Below are positions 37,560 through 46,327 of a stretch of DNA of 64,000 bases, in pieces. The stretch spans positions 620,001 through 684,000 of the forward strand of contig NZ_CP014945.1 in the NCBI RefSeq assembly GCF_001606025.1, read 5' to 3'. Position numbers and translations under genes: made by a program. The notes under the pieces were generated by a model. The model was not told where the DNA came from, made no database searches, and saw only the letters and a program-made list of their open reading frames with translations. The DNA is from Psychrobacter alimentarius. Lineage in GTDB: Bacteria > Pseudomonadota > Gammaproteobacteria > Pseudomonadales > Moraxellaceae. Position 1 is the stretch's first letter, and every line of letters begins with the position of its first letter.

Positions 37560-39818
37560 TAAAAGCTCACTTAATCTTGAGTTGATGGAGTAACGCTCTG
37601 TTGGTCTGCCTCCTTGCGCTGTACTTGGTATTTCCTGCCAGTTTAACCAGTCATGTTCGACTAATATTTCAAGCGCGTTCAATACATCATCAGTATCATT
37701 TAAACCTTTCCACCCTTTACGGATTAGTTGCCTAGCCGTAAAGCCGTGACTGATCCAATCGGTTTTGTCGGTTTTGTCAGTTCCCTTTCTGACCATTTTC
37801 ATTATTTTATCGGCTAAATAAGAGGCTTTAATATTAGCGCTATCAGTGACAGTGCTATATATCCTCATCATGTGGCTCTCTAATACGTCACACCATGCCA
37901 GCGCTGCCTTGAGTGCGTTCATGTTGACTGCACCTAAAGACGTGCCGTGTTCGATACAATCGGCTAAATGAAAGACTAGCGCTAGTGACGGCACTGTTTT
38001 AGCATACTTGATGAGGTGCTCAGCTATAATGCTATGCTCAGCTTCACTAGCTCTTAGTTTAAGCGCATCATACCAATTCATAAATTCTTGATAAGCCTCA
38101 TCATTAAATCGGTAGTAAGGACGCTTGTGGTATTCATCAATGGGGCTTGCACCGTAGCGCATAAAGTCACCTAGTTGCATACTGTCGATAGTTTCAAACA
38201 AGTTATAGATAGCGTCACGGCTTTGCTTGTCAGGTGGCAAGTCACGCTCTTTACTATTAGGTAGTGGGTCAGGATAGACCATCAACTGAAAGCGTTGAAT
38301 AAGCCCATCATTGCCCAGCCCTTTCATCGTCTTAGATAAATAGTACTCGAGCTTGTCAGGCTGTATGCCACCAATGACCGATAAACAGTGAGTGTCGATA
38401 AACACTGAGCCTCTGCCTATTCTATCCACTTGAAAGCTACCTAAGCCGTTAAAGCCCTCAAGATAGAATGAGCGCGCTTGTTGGTTGCTTTCATTCTCTA
38501 ATGAGGCAAGCCAGCCTGTCAGCTCATCACGCTTAACCAGCATACCGTTTTTGTGTTTGCTCTCAAGCTCTCCGATGCTCTCAATCGTACCGTCATCAGT
38601 AACGTAGCGTTTAATCTCAGGTATTAGCTCGTCAGACTGTTTTGCTTCTGCTAATTCCTGAGCTTTTGCTTTTAGATCATCTTGATTTATTTCAGCGTCA
38701 TCTTCAGTTTGGGTTGCCATTTTCTTAGCAAGGTCGCTGAGCTGCTTCTCAGCTGCCTTTGTCATGTGTTTGTTTAGCTCTTTTTGGGTGTCATGCTCGA
38801 GCTTATCTTCATCATATTTTTCTTTGGCAAGGGCGACTAAATGCGATAAGGGCTTTAGGCCATCAGATAATGACGGTGATTTCTTACTCGATGGGTTGCC
38901 AATGATTGCACCATAAAAGTTAGGCACTACCTCCCAGTTATCGTACATCTTAGGGTAAATGCTCAATTTTGAGCCTATCAAGCTACCTAACGATACCATC
39001 AAGGGCATGAGCACATATTCAATCGGTACGCTCAGGCGCTCAGCACTGTTTGAAGCATAATCCCATAGCAGTTTGGGCATCATGTCGCTTGTGAGTGTCT
39101 TAACTGGTGGTAGCGTTTGACTAATCGGTTTAGGCTTTGGTTTGCCTAATGCTTGCAAGTCGATAACTTCAGCATCGGCTATCAAGTCATCGTAATCAGC
39201 GTCAAACTCAAGCGCGTCATAAATAAGCGTATGCTCACAAATGATAGCTTCAACATTCACACCTTTAAGTGGTGTTATCACTTTGGCTTTCTTATCTGAG
39301 GTGGTTATTATGGTTACTTGCTGTACCTCTGCAAAATGTTTGACCGTCTGATTGAATAAACTCGGTACAAGACATGTTAGTACCGTCACATCAATACACA
39401 GCTTTCGATAAGCGTTATAACATCGCACTGCCTGAGCTAAGTCAGCTATGATTATCCACTTACTATCTTCACTCATTGTGCCAATAACGAAGGCGCTTGG
39501 TATATCAGTATCAGATATAAAAACGTGTCCGTTATCCTCAAGCGGTATGCTGGCAAGTGTGACAGTCTCAGCTTGATTATTAACTGTTAGTAGTCCTATA
39601 GTACCAGCGGTATGGATCTGCTTTTCACCTGCCAGCGCACCTGTAAATATGGTAATATCTCTACCTAGATAAATGACTGAGTTTAATACACCATTGCTTA
39701 GTAAACTTTCTAATGTGTTATGACCTACTACATCTGCAAATGTAGCAAGTCTAAAGTCTGCAATGTATTGTGACAAGCCTATGCTACCAGCATGGGCTTT
39801 GTTGTCTTCAGTGATCAC
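37557..39818 (-). CDS. DUF3987 (YfjI-like) primase/helicase-type protein
   Basis: A 753-residue protein. The N-terminal 230 residues resemble a TOPRIM-like or primase-linked region (LCIDVTVLTCLVPSL), and the centre and C-terminus match the DUF3987 family. GNPSSKKSPS near 305 is a Walker-A-like loop, and a charged helix (about 320-400) precedes the ATPase core. The C-terminus has a winged-helix look. Family members are frequent in prophages and P4-like satellites and are thought to act in DNA replication of the element. Preceded by the AlpA-like gene, 67 bp away. Exact activity not established. Confidence 0.8.
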   Translation of the reverse strand: MITEDNKAHAGSIGLSQYIADFRLATFADVVGHNTLESLLSNGVLNSVIYLGRDITIFTGALAGEKQIHTAGTIGLLTVNNQAETVTLASIPLEDNGHVFISDTDIPSAFVIGTMSEDSKWIIIADLAQAVRCYNAYRKLCIDVTVLTCLVPSLFNQTVKHFAEVQQVTIITTSDKKAKVITPLKGVNVEAIICEHTLIYDALEFDADYDDLIADAEVIDLQALGKPKPKPISQTLPPVKTLTSDMMPKLLWDYASNSAERLSVPIEYVLMPLMVSLGSLIGSKLSIYPKMYDNWEVVPNFYGAIIGNPSSKKSPSLSDGLKPLSHLVALAKEKYDEDKLEHDTQKELNKHMTKAAEKQLSDLAKKMATQTEDDAEINQDDLKAKAQELAEAKQSDELIPEIKRYVTDDGTIESIGELESKHKNGMLVKRDELTGWLASLENESNQQARSFYLEGFNGLGSFQVDRIGRGSVFIDTHCLSVIGGIQPDKLEYYLSKTMKGLGNDGLIQRFQLMVYPDPLPNSKERDLPPDKQSRDAIYNLFETIDSMQLGDFMRYGASPIDEYHKRPYYRFNDEAYQEFMNWYDALKLRASEAEHSIIAEHLIKYAKTVPSLALVFHLADCIEHGTSLGAVNMNALKAALAWCDVLESHMMRIYSTVTDSANIKASYLADKIMKMVRKGTDKTDKTDWISHGFTARQLIRKGWKGLNDTDDVLNALEILVEHDWLNWQEIPSTAQGGRPTERYSINSRLSELL

Positions 39819-39885
39819 TTACTCCTCCTTACCCATAACTTTTTTGGCTGAATTCTTACTATTGAGGTTTCTGTAGGCATCATTA

Positions 39886-40182
39886 TTAAACACCCACATT
39901 CTTATTGGGTTGGTCGTCTGACTTCGCACTATGAGAATCTAACCATTTGTTAATTTCAGACAAGCGCCATAGACTAGCCCGTCCGATCTTTACGGGTGCG
40001 GGGAATTTGCCCTCATTGATTAGATGGTAGAGATGCTTAGCAGAGAAGCCAGTAATGCCACGTGTGGCTGTTTTGGCGGTGACGGTGCGCTGTTGTCCTG
40101 AACGGGTAGTATAAGTCTTGGCTTTACGCTCAGGTTGGTTGGCAAGGTCTGCCATTCTTAGGTATTGATCAATAAGTGTCAT
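39886..40182 (-). CDS. AlpA-family DNA-binding regulator (98 aa)
   Basis: A 98-residue protein with a MerR/excisionase-like winged helix-turn-helix: RGITGFSAKHLYHLINEGKF, then PAPVKIGRASLWRLSEINKWL. This is the AlpA pattern. AlpA proteins activate integrase/excision in P4-like islands and are often found next to the integrase and replication genes, as here. It probably forms an operon with the downstream DUF3987 gene. It is separated from the 40303 gene by a strong terminator. Confidence 0.88.
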   Translation of the reverse strand: MTLIDQYLRMADLANQPERKAKTYTTRSGQQRTVTAKTATRGITGFSAKHLYHLINEGKFPAPVKIGRASLWRLSEINKWLDSHSAKSDDQPNKNVGV

Positions 40183-40270
40183 GAGAAATCACTCCATAGC
40201 ATGATTAGTTATAGCCGGTAATGGCTTATGCTTGGATATGAATAGTAGATGTAGCTATGAGATTAAAAAA

Positions 40271-40293
40271 GGGCATATGACGGTCATATGCCC
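40271..40293. terminator. Strong bidirectional terminator inside the island
   Basis: GGGCATATGA (40271-40280) pairs exactly with TCATATGCCC (40284-40293) around CGG, with T-runs on both strands. It ends the minus-strand 40303-41106 gene and insulates it from the AlpA gene. Confidence 0.9.
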
Positions 40294-40302
40294 CTGTTTT
40301 TT

Positions 40303-41106
40303 TTAATTAGTTTCCTTTTCAACGTTTATTCTTAGCTGTTGGACTTCTTTAATCCATTTACTAACTGTGTTTTTAGTTATGGGCGTTCTAATTTTTTTTG
40401 AAAACTCTACAATATTTGTATTAGTAGTTCCTGAATGAGAGGAAATGTCATAACTCGCTTTATACAATAAGACATTTAATAAACGAGTAACTGCTGCGAG
40501 TGTTTTAGGATTCAGTTCCTCATTGCCAGCATCATAATTAATATCTTTTTTATCTATAGCCTCATCATAATTAATATCTGATTTTTTTAGATCTTCAATA
40601 TGCGCTTTAGCCTTGTTTAATTGGGTTTCTAGCTCAGATATACGAGAGTCTTCAGGCGTACTTAAGGAGGAGTTATATACTAATTCTATATATCTTTGTA
40701 TCTGCTCATTAGGAAACAAAAGATCATCAATTGTTATATTTTGGTTTGCAGTTTGAAGATGGATTAAACTGCCTTTATCATTTTTTTCGTTGCTATTTAT
40801 AATCTCGTATATATATGCACTACTCGTAGCGATCGATAATTGATTATTATTTGGAAACAAATAAATTAATTTTGGTGAGGTAAGATAACCTTTAAAATCA
40901 ACACTTATTGACATAAGGTATGTCAATCCAGTTCCTTTATCTTTAGGGTTTTCTTTCATTATTATAACTTTATCATGGGAAAAAACGGGTGTTATATTTC
41001 CTCTTCTACATAAATCGGCAAGTTGTTTTATCCCGAAAGGTAAGAGTTTTTCAGGAAGTTTGCTTTGAAATATCTCTAGCGTTTGCGCTAAGTCATAGTA
41101 ATTCAT
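40303..41106 (-). CDS. Hypothetical island protein (267 aa)
   Basis: A soluble protein with a central Lys/Glu-rich stretch (residues about 155-195) and a C-terminal segment (KTLAAVTRLLNVLLYKASYD, then ITKNTVSKWIKEVQQ) that reads like a helix-turn-helix region of plasmid or island proteins. I do not recognise a family. A frame is open to 41127, but the Met at 41106 follows a GAAGGTG ribosome-binding site. It lies between the integrase and AlpA genes and has its own terminator. Its role may be regulatory. Confidence 0.65.
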   Translation of the reverse strand: MNYYDLAQTLEIFQSKLPEKLLPFGIKQLADLCRRGNITPVFSHDKVIIMKENPKDKGTGLTYLMSISVDFKGYLTSPKLIYLFPNNNQLSIATSSAYIYEIINSNEKNDKGSLIHLQTANQNITIDDLLFPNEQIQRYIELVYNSSLSTPEDSRISELETQLNKAKAHIEDLKKSDINYDEAIDKKDINYDAGNEELNPKTLAAVTRLLNVLLYKASYDISSHSGTTNTNIVEFSKKIRTPITKNTVSKWIKEVQQLRINVEKETN

Positions 41107-41294
41107 GATGCACACCTTCAAACACACCCTTAGATAAATATAAAAAGGTGCAAGGCGCTGCTGCCCTAAAGGTGTGTGTAACGGACAGCGTTCGGGTAAT
41201 TAATCCTAGCCTTGCAATCAGTTATGACAACGGTTGACGCTATCAATGTCGGCTTGCCAGCCCAATGCTGACGATAATAAATAAAGTAGTATTG

Positions 41295-42758
41295 TTAAAG
41301 CTGCTCGGCGAGTTTGGCTAGTACCTCTTGCGATACGCCTTGAGCCTGTAAGCTCTTTATCAAAACATCTTTATCATGTAGTGCTATATCAGTCGCTTGC
41401 TCATTTCTGCTATTCATTTCTTTAGCGAGTTCATCAGGGGCCAATAAATCAAAGCTGATCGCCTTACCAGCGCGTAAGTCATCTAAATAATTCGCCCAGC
41501 GGTTCATCATCATTTGCCGTTCGGCTAAGTGTTCTGACAAGTCATAGCGTCTTCTTACGCTGGATTGCTCAAGGTGCGCTAGTTGTATCTCTATCAAACT
41601 TTCAGAAAATTGCAACTCATACAGCCCCGTGCTGGCAAGCTGTCTAAAGCCGTGTCCTGTCATCTTAGGGTAGGGGTCGCCTGTATATCCCATGCGCTGT
41701 AGTGCCTGATTGAACCACGCTTCACTATAGGGCTTGTTTGACTCAAAGTTATAGAAAACATAGCCCGTGTGTTCAGTCAGTGGGCGCATACGCTCGATAA
41801 TAGCCATTGCTTGTGGTGATAGGGGAATAATGTGATCCTGACGCATCTTCATCTTATCTTTTGGAATACGCCATACATTTTTATGATAATCAATCTCTGA
41901 CCATTCAAATTTTCTGAGCTCTATAGTGCGTACAAAGCACAGCGTCATCAGCTGCAAGCCTGCCACGGTCTGTGTGTGGGCGTTTGGGTAGTTATTAACA
42001 TACTGGTCAATGTTGCGGAGTAGATCGGGGAATTGGTGCTGTTCTACTGCTTTCATGCGTTCGGCTTTATGCGGTCTGAGCGCCTTATTGCGTCCAATGG
42101 CAATGTTAGTAATATCATAGCCTAGCGTATTGATAGCATACTCAAAGATAGAGCTAATTAGCCCCATGCACTTATGCGCGGTTTCTGAGGTATGTTTGCC
42201 TTGTTTTTCGAAGTCGGCTTGAATAGCCAGCCCTGTTCTAATCACATCTTGGGCGGTAATAGCGCCAATAGGGTATGCGCCTAAGTGCTTTAAGATGTGA
42301 TTGTCCAAAAACCCTTGCAGCTTTTGTACGTTCTTAACTGTGGTCTTAGATTTTTCGTCGATATAGCTTTTAGCAATGGCTTTAAATAAGTCCTTTTGCT
42401 CAAAGTTATTTTTCTCGATGCTTTTATGGGCGGTGGGATCGATACCATCAGCAAGTAATGCTTTTGCTTTGTCACGCTCGATACGTGCTTGCTTTAGCGA
42501 CACAAGCGGTTTGAATGATGCATCAATGAATTGCTTTGAAGATTTATAAATACCGATTTGATAGGTTTTTTGCTTTGGCTTAATATCTTTGTCCGATTGG
42601 TAGCGATATGACATTTGCCAAAATAATGAGCCGTTGGGGTGTTGTATCAGAGATAGGCTATTACCATCACTATGACGGACAATTTTATCAGGCGCTGACT
42701 GCTTGGCGATGGACTTCACGCCATTGTCAGTCAATAGATAGTCTTTTCTATTATTCAT
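41295..42758 (-). CDS. Tyrosine recombinase/integrase, P4 type
   Basis: A 487-residue protein with an N-terminal arm-binding domain of the DUF4102 kind (DGNSLSLIQHPNGSLFW), a core-binding middle, and a C-terminal catalytic domain. The latter shows FVRTIELRKFEW (Arg), GHGFRQLAST (His-x-x-Arg) and RRRYDLSEHLAER (nucleophile Tyr). It should insert and excise the island at the adjacent tRNA-Arg. The frame extends to 42833, but the Met at 42758 leaves the TTAACAAC repeats and an AT-rich promoter upstream, so I prefer it. It points away from the tRNA, as usual for P4-like islands. Confidence 0.92.
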   Translation of the reverse strand: MNNRKDYLLTDNGVKSIAKQSAPDKIVRHSDGNSLSLIQHPNGSLFWQMSYRYQSDKDIKPKQKTYQIGIYKSSKQFIDASFKPLVSLKQARIERDKAKALLADGIDPTAHKSIEKNNFEQKDLFKAIAKSYIDEKSKTTVKNVQKLQGFLDNHILKHLGAYPIGAITAQDVIRTGLAIQADFEKQGKHTSETAHKCMGLISSIFEYAINTLGYDITNIAIGRNKALRPHKAERMKAVEQHQFPDLLRNIDQYVNNYPNAHTQTVAGLQLMTLCFVRTIELRKFEWSEIDYHKNVWRIPKDKMKMRQDHIIPLSPQAMAIIERMRPLTEHTGYVFYNFESNKPYSEAWFNQALQRMGYTGDPYPKMTGHGFRQLASTGLYELQFSESLIEIQLAHLEQSSVRRRYDLSEHLAERQMMMNRWANYLDDLRAGKAISFDLLAPDELAKEMNSRNEQATDIALHDKDVLIKSLQAQGVSQEVLAKLAEQL

Positions 42759-42784
42759 ACCAGACCCAAAAATATTAAAAATTT

Positions 42785-42804
42785 TTAACAACAAATTTAA
42801 CAAC
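42785..42804. repeat. Integrase-side copy of the paired TTAACAAC repeat
   Basis: TTAACAAC and ATTTAACAAC separated by two bases, exactly as at 24147-24166. It lies between the integrase start and the att repeat and so may be an integrase arm site that also controls the integrase promoter. Confidence 0.55.
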
Positions 42805-42904
42805 ATTCTATAGGTGCTACTAGGTAATGACAAGTAGTATTGAAAGACTTGAATTGTTGATAGTAAAGGGCTTTAGAGGTTTTTGGTAATGCTAGGGAAT
42901 GATG

Positions 42905-42933
42905 AAATACGGTGATTGGTGCGCTCGGCGGGA
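42905..42933. repeat. Right attachment repeat (attR) overlapping tRNA-Arg
   Basis: A 29-bp exact match to 24059-24087. It covers the tRNA 3' end and 12 bp beyond it. It is the right limit of the island, with the complete tRNA on this side. Confidence 0.88.
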
Positions 42934-42993
42934 ATCGAACCCACGACCCTCGGCTTCGGAGACCGATACTCTATCCAACTGAGCTACGAGCGC
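42917..42993 (-). tRNA. tRNA-Arg (anticodon CCG)
   Basis: The minus strand folds as a cloverleaf: acceptor GCGCTCG/CGAGCGC, D-arm GCTC...GAGT, anticodon stem TCGGT/GCCGA with loop CTCCGAA, and T-arm with TTCGATT. The anticodon CCG reads CGG (Arg). CCA is encoded at the 3' end. It is the insertion site of the island; the tRNA itself remains intact. Confidence 0.95.
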
Positions 42994-43345
42994 ATGATAA
43001 TGACGATATGGAACAATACAATACTTAAACGAGTGTTATAAGCCGTATAAAGTGTCGAAAAATAAAGACCGCTTAGTCTAACAAATAAAAGCCATAAAGC
43101 CAATGAGTGAAGGCAGCGATTGATGTTTTTTAAGAAAAAACAGGATAGTCATTAAACAAGCATGGCAATTTACCTGCCTTTTCCCTTATAATGTCAGGGA
43201 GAATTCATATTTATAATCACCGATTACAAGTGCGTTGACACGCGGGATGGCTGTTTGCTATTGATGACGATTGCTCATCAAAGGAGGACAGACAGAATGT
43301 CCGAGTCGTGTAGGCCACTGTATCTGTAATAAGAGAACGTGACGA
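42994..43345. other. Gap between tRNA-Arg and the cytochrome gene
   Basis: This holds the tRNA promoter (minus strand) and, by position, the promoter and leader of the cytochrome gene. I see no gene in it. Confidence 0.5.
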
Positions 43346-44029
43346 ATGAGAAAAGTAGTTATGTTATCGGCAGCTGCCATTCTAGGAATCGCTAGTATCG
43401 CGGTGAGCCAAGCTGAAGACGTTGCAGGCACTTCTACTGTAACCGTTTCTGACGTAGCAGAGGGACAGGAAGTGGTAGATAACCTGCCTGAAAAGCTAGG
43501 GGACGACACCAAAGCCGCGGCCGTGACTACAGATGGCGAAGCTGCTACTGATGAAGCTGCGCAAGTGGATGGCGAAGCTGCTGCAGAAACCGCTGCTGCA
43601 GAAACCGCTGCTGCGGCACCTGCTGCCGAAGAAGAGCCTATCCCTCAAGACACGCCACAAGTACAAAAGCTGATCGCGCTATACCCTAATTTGATTGCTC
43701 GTATTCAACCTGTAGCCAAAGTATGTTTTGAAGATGACGAAGTTTGTGATGTGACAGCTCGTGTGGCTGGGCCAGCACCAGGGGATGGACCTCGTGATGG
43801 TAAGGCTGTATACAATGCAGTCTGCCATACATGTCATACTGCAGGCCTACTAGGCTCTCCTATTTTTGGTGATGCTGGCGCTTGGGGACCTCGTATTTCA
43901 AAAGGTAAAGATACGCTATATACGCATGCTATCAATGGTTTCAATGCCATGCCTGCAAAAGGCGGTGCTGATATTCCTGATGAAGAAGTTCAAAATGCTG
44001 TAGATTATATGGTTGAAGCAGCAAGCTAA
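43346..44029 (+). CDS. Periplasmic c-type cytochrome (cytochrome c5-like)
   Basis: A 227-residue protein: signal peptide ending SQAEDV (about residue 24), an Ala/Glu/Asp-rich linker (about 40-110), and one c-type domain (about 140-227). The domain has haem motif CHTCH and the axial-Met region FNAMPAKGG, followed by PDEEVQNAVDYMV, typical of cytochrome c5. It carries electrons in the periplasm for respiratory chains. The linker is encoded partly by 15-bp tandem repeats (43577-43614), so its length may vary between strains. Monocistronic. Confidence 0.92.
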   Translation: MRKVVMLSAAAILGIASIAVSQAEDVAGTSTVTVSDVAEGQEVVDNLPEKLGDDTKAAAVTTDGEAATDEAAQVDGEAAAETAAAETAAAAPAAEEEPIPQDTPQVQKLIALYPNLIARIQPVAKVCFEDDEVCDVTARVAGPAPGDGPRDGKAVYNAVCHTCHTAGLLGSPIFGDAGAWGPRISKGKDTLYTHAINGFNAMPAKGGADIPDEEVQNAVDYMVEAAS

Positions 44030-44072
44030 TCCTGATTCAAGCCAACGCTAAATTTTTGCAATATACTCTGTT

Positions 44073-44109
44073 AAGCGCCTATTTCATTAAATGAAGTAGG
44101 CGCTTTTTT
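44073..44109 (+). terminator. Terminator of the cytochrome gene
   Basis: A 15-bp stem with one wobble: 44073-44087 pairs with 44091-44105 around TAA, followed by T. Its outer stem, AAGCGCCTA with TAGGCGCTT, is the same as that of the terminator at 51939. Confidence 0.9.
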
Positions 44110-44200
44110 TGATGATAAGTAATATCAATCTGTTACTTCTTACGAGCGACAGTTGAAATTCGGGTCTGATAACCTCACTTCATGACATTGTCCTATCTAG

Positions 44201-44275
44201 ATATTAGGGCGTGTTGAATATTTATAGACCGTCACTGCAAAGTGATATGGTCGCATGTTCAACACGCCCTAATAT
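44201..44275. repeat. 75-bp palindromic element upstream of yadG
   Basis: Perfect 18-bp arms (44201-44218 and 44258-44275) begin ATATTAGGGCG. Inside, GACC/GGTC and a 5-bp stem TCACT/AGTGA with a GCAA loop make a nested hairpin. The arrangement fits a REP or MITE-like element. It lies 35 bp before yadG and could affect its promoter. Confidence 0.75.
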
Positions 44276-44309
44276 GCTATAAACATTCATAATAGATATA
44301 GAGGTACTC

Positions 44310-45272
44310 ATGTCTGATGCACCAGCACTGATGATAAAAGATTTATCCAAAACTTATGATAATGGGTTTTCGGCATTAAAAGGGGTGGATTTGACCGTAC
44401 CACAAGGTGGGTTTTTTGCACTACTCGGTCCTAATGGTGCCGGTAAGTCCACCATGATTGGTATTATCAGCTCACTGTTTAAACCCACGACAGGTAGCGT
44501 ACATATTTTTGGGACAGATTTATTAGAGAATCCTTCGGTTGCCAAGCAATATCTTGGAGTTGTACCGCAAGAATTTAATTTTAATATGTTTGAAAAAGTT
44601 GAAGATATCTTGATCACGCAGGCCGGTTACTTTGGTATTTCTGCAAAAGAAGCCAGACCACGAGCCAAAAGATTACTAACAGCTCTTGGGTTATGGGATA
44701 AGCGCAATAGTAAATCACGTGAGTTATCTGGTGGTATGAAACGCCGTTTGATGATTGCACGTGCCCTCATTCATAAACCTAAACTGTTGATTCTGGATGA
44801 ACCGACGGCTGGGGTCGATATTGAGTTGCGCCGCTCTATGTGGGAATTCATGCAGCAGATCAATATTGAAGAAAACACCACCATTATTTTGACCACGCAT
44901 TATCTCGAAGAAGCCGAGCAGCTTTGTAAGCGCATTGCAATTTTAGATCACGGTGAGATTCGTATCAATACAGAAATGAAAGACTTGTTGGCACAGCTAT
45001 CAGTTGAGACGTTTGTCTTTGATTTAGGTACGCCACTTGTGCAGAAATTGGCTTTGTCAGGTGTGACAGATGTCTCTCAACCCGATAGTCAGACGCTTGA
45101 AGTCACTTTGACAGAAGGGGAGTCACTCAATGGTGTTTTTGATCAGCTATCTGAGCAAGGCATCACGGTAGCCAGTATGCGTAACAAAGCCAATCGATTA
45201 GAAGAGTTATTCATGCGCTTAGTGGATAAAAACATTCAAAGTACAGACAGTATGAAGGAGGCGGGGTTATGA
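44310..45272 (+). CDS. yadG: ABC-2 type exporter ATP-binding protein (YadG-like)
   Basis: A 320-residue ABC ATPase: Walker A GPNGAGKST near residue 43, signature LSGGMKRRLM near 143, Walker B LLILDEPTAGVDIELRRSMW near 160, and switch His in TTHYLEEAE. The match to Escherichia coli YadG is strong throughout, including VPQEFNFN. It powers the permease encoded next; the two overlap by 4 nt (ATGA), so they are translationally coupled. Substrate unknown. The start follows a GAGG-type ribosome-binding site. Confidence 0.93.
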   Translation: MSDAPALMIKDLSKTYDNGFSALKGVDLTVPQGGFFALLGPNGAGKSTMIGIISSLFKPTTGSVHIFGTDLLENPSVAKQYLGVVPQEFNFNMFEKVEDILITQAGYFGISAKEARPRAKRLLTALGLWDKRNSKSRELSGGMKRRLMIARALIHKPKLLILDEPTAGVDIELRRSMWEFMQQINIEENTTIILTTHYLEEAEQLCKRIAILDHGEIRINTEMKDLLAQLSVETFVFDLGTPLVQKLALSGVTDVSQPDSQTLEVTLTEGESLNGVFDQLSEQGITVASMRNKANRLEELFMRLVDKNIQSTDSMKEAGL

Positions 45273-46075
45273 GTCAGGAAATTGTAGATCATAATAAATC
45301 GATGTCGTGGCACAAAAAAGGAGTCGCTTTTCGTACGATTTGTTTAAAAGAAATTCGTAGAATTTTGCGCATCTGGCCACAGACGTTATTGCCGCCAGTC
45401 ATCACCATGAGTCTGTATTTTGTTATCTTCGGTAAGATGATTGGCTCACGTGTGGGCGAGATGGGCGGCGTGCCCTACATGCAGTTTATTGTGCCTGGTT
45501 TAATCATGATGTCGATTATTACCAACAGTTACTCCAATGTCGTTTCAAGCTTTTTTAGCGCCAAATTTACGGCCAGTATTGAAGAGCTTTTGGTGTCGCC
45601 AGTCTCGAAGCATGCTATTTTAATGGGCTATATTAGCGGTGGTATTTTCCGCGGACTTGCCATTGCTGTCATTGTTTCGATAGTGGCACTATTCTTCACA
45701 GACTTGGGTATTGAGCATTTATTTGTGACAATATTTACTGTCCTTGGCACCTCCATTCTATTCTCACTGGGTGGTTTTATTAATGCGGTATTTGCCCGCT
45801 CGTTTGATGATATCTCCATCATTCCAAGCTTTGTATTAACACCACTGACGTATTTGGGCGGTGTGTTTTATTCAATGGAAAACCTCTCACCATTTTGGCA
45901 GAACATATCGCTTTTGAACCCTATCGTTTATATGGTCAACGCATTTCGTTACGGTATTTTAGGCTACTCTGATGTGAATGTTTGGTATTCAATGGTCGCG
46001 ATTTTTATATTTTGCGTGATATTTTATGTGATTGCTTATCGCCTGCTCGATAGCGGTTCACGGATTCGTTTGTAG
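45269..46075 (+). CDS. yadH: ABC-2 type exporter permease (YadH-like)
   Basis: A 268-residue membrane protein with six hydrophobic segments and the ABC-2 signature: FGKMIGSRVGEMGGVPYMQFIVPG, then a short FSAKFTASIEELLVSPVSK, and LTPLTYLGGVFYSM near the C-terminus. This is the inner-membrane half of the YadG-YadH transporter. It overlaps yadG by 4 nt and is followed by a terminator. Substrate unknown. Confidence 0.93.
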   Translation: MSQEIVDHNKSMSWHKKGVAFRTICLKEIRRILRIWPQTLLPPVITMSLYFVIFGKMIGSRVGEMGGVPYMQFIVPGLIMMSIITNSYSNVVSSFFSAKFTASIEELLVSPVSKHAILMGYISGGIFRGLAIAVIVSIVALFFTDLGIEHLFVTIFTVLGTSILFSLGGFINAVFARSFDDISIIPSFVLTPLTYLGGVFYSMENLSPFWQNISLLNPIVYMVNAFRYGILGYSDVNVWYSMVAIFIFCVIFYVIAYRLLDSGSRIRL

Positions 46076-46092
46076 TTTACCTTATCATCTAA

Positions 46093-46122
46093 GCTGCCGA
46101 GTACTGGCAGCGTTGCTTTTTT
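46093..46122 (+). terminator. Terminator of yadGH
   Basis: GCTGCC (46093-46098) pairs with GGCAGC (46106-46111), followed by GTTGC and six T. A short but GC-rich terminator 18 bp after the stop. Confidence 0.7.
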
Positions 46123-46165
46123 CATTATTCCATTTATCGTGACCCACTTTTTTCTGAAGAATAGA

Positions 46166-46209
46166 TGAGTATTGCAGGGCGTTAGCAATAACGCCCGGCC
46201 CGATACTCA
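46166..46209. repeat. Two-tier hairpin with a GCAA tetraloop
   Basis: The inner stem GGGCGTTA/TAACGCCC (46177-46184 with 46189-46196) closes a GCAA loop. Outer arms TGAGTAT/ATACTCA (46166-46172 with 46203-46209) enclose it. It lies in the 335-bp gap before the iron-transport operon. It may be a REP-like element or a structured leader; I see no known riboswitch. Confidence 0.5.
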
Positions 46210-46327
46210 GTTGTTTGGCTCCCTTCCTTTCCTATATCCCAATTTGTTATCAATCTCCCTTCAAATGAAAGGGCACTTATTATGTGAATTCAAAGGCTTA
46301 ATAAGGGGAAAGATAAGACTATTAATT

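Larger units (their letters stand above)
24059..42933. mobile_element. Integrative defence island in tRNA-Arg(CCG)
   Basis: An 18.9-kb segment bounded by 29-bp direct repeats, with a P4-type integrase next to the intact tRNA. It also carries an AlpA-like regulator, a DUF3987 replication-type protein, a five-gene Type III-like defence cluster, a broken hsdM, a lipoprotein and a possible immunity protein. It reads as more AT-rich than metH or proS. No capsid, tail, terminase or lysis genes are seen, so it is a satellite or integrative island, not a complete prophage. Whether it still excises is unknown. Confidence 0.85.

Noticed and set aside
24059..42933. Island as a complete prophage
   Set aside because: Integrase, AlpA and DUF3987 genes are present, but there are no terminase, capsid, tail, portal or lysis genes.
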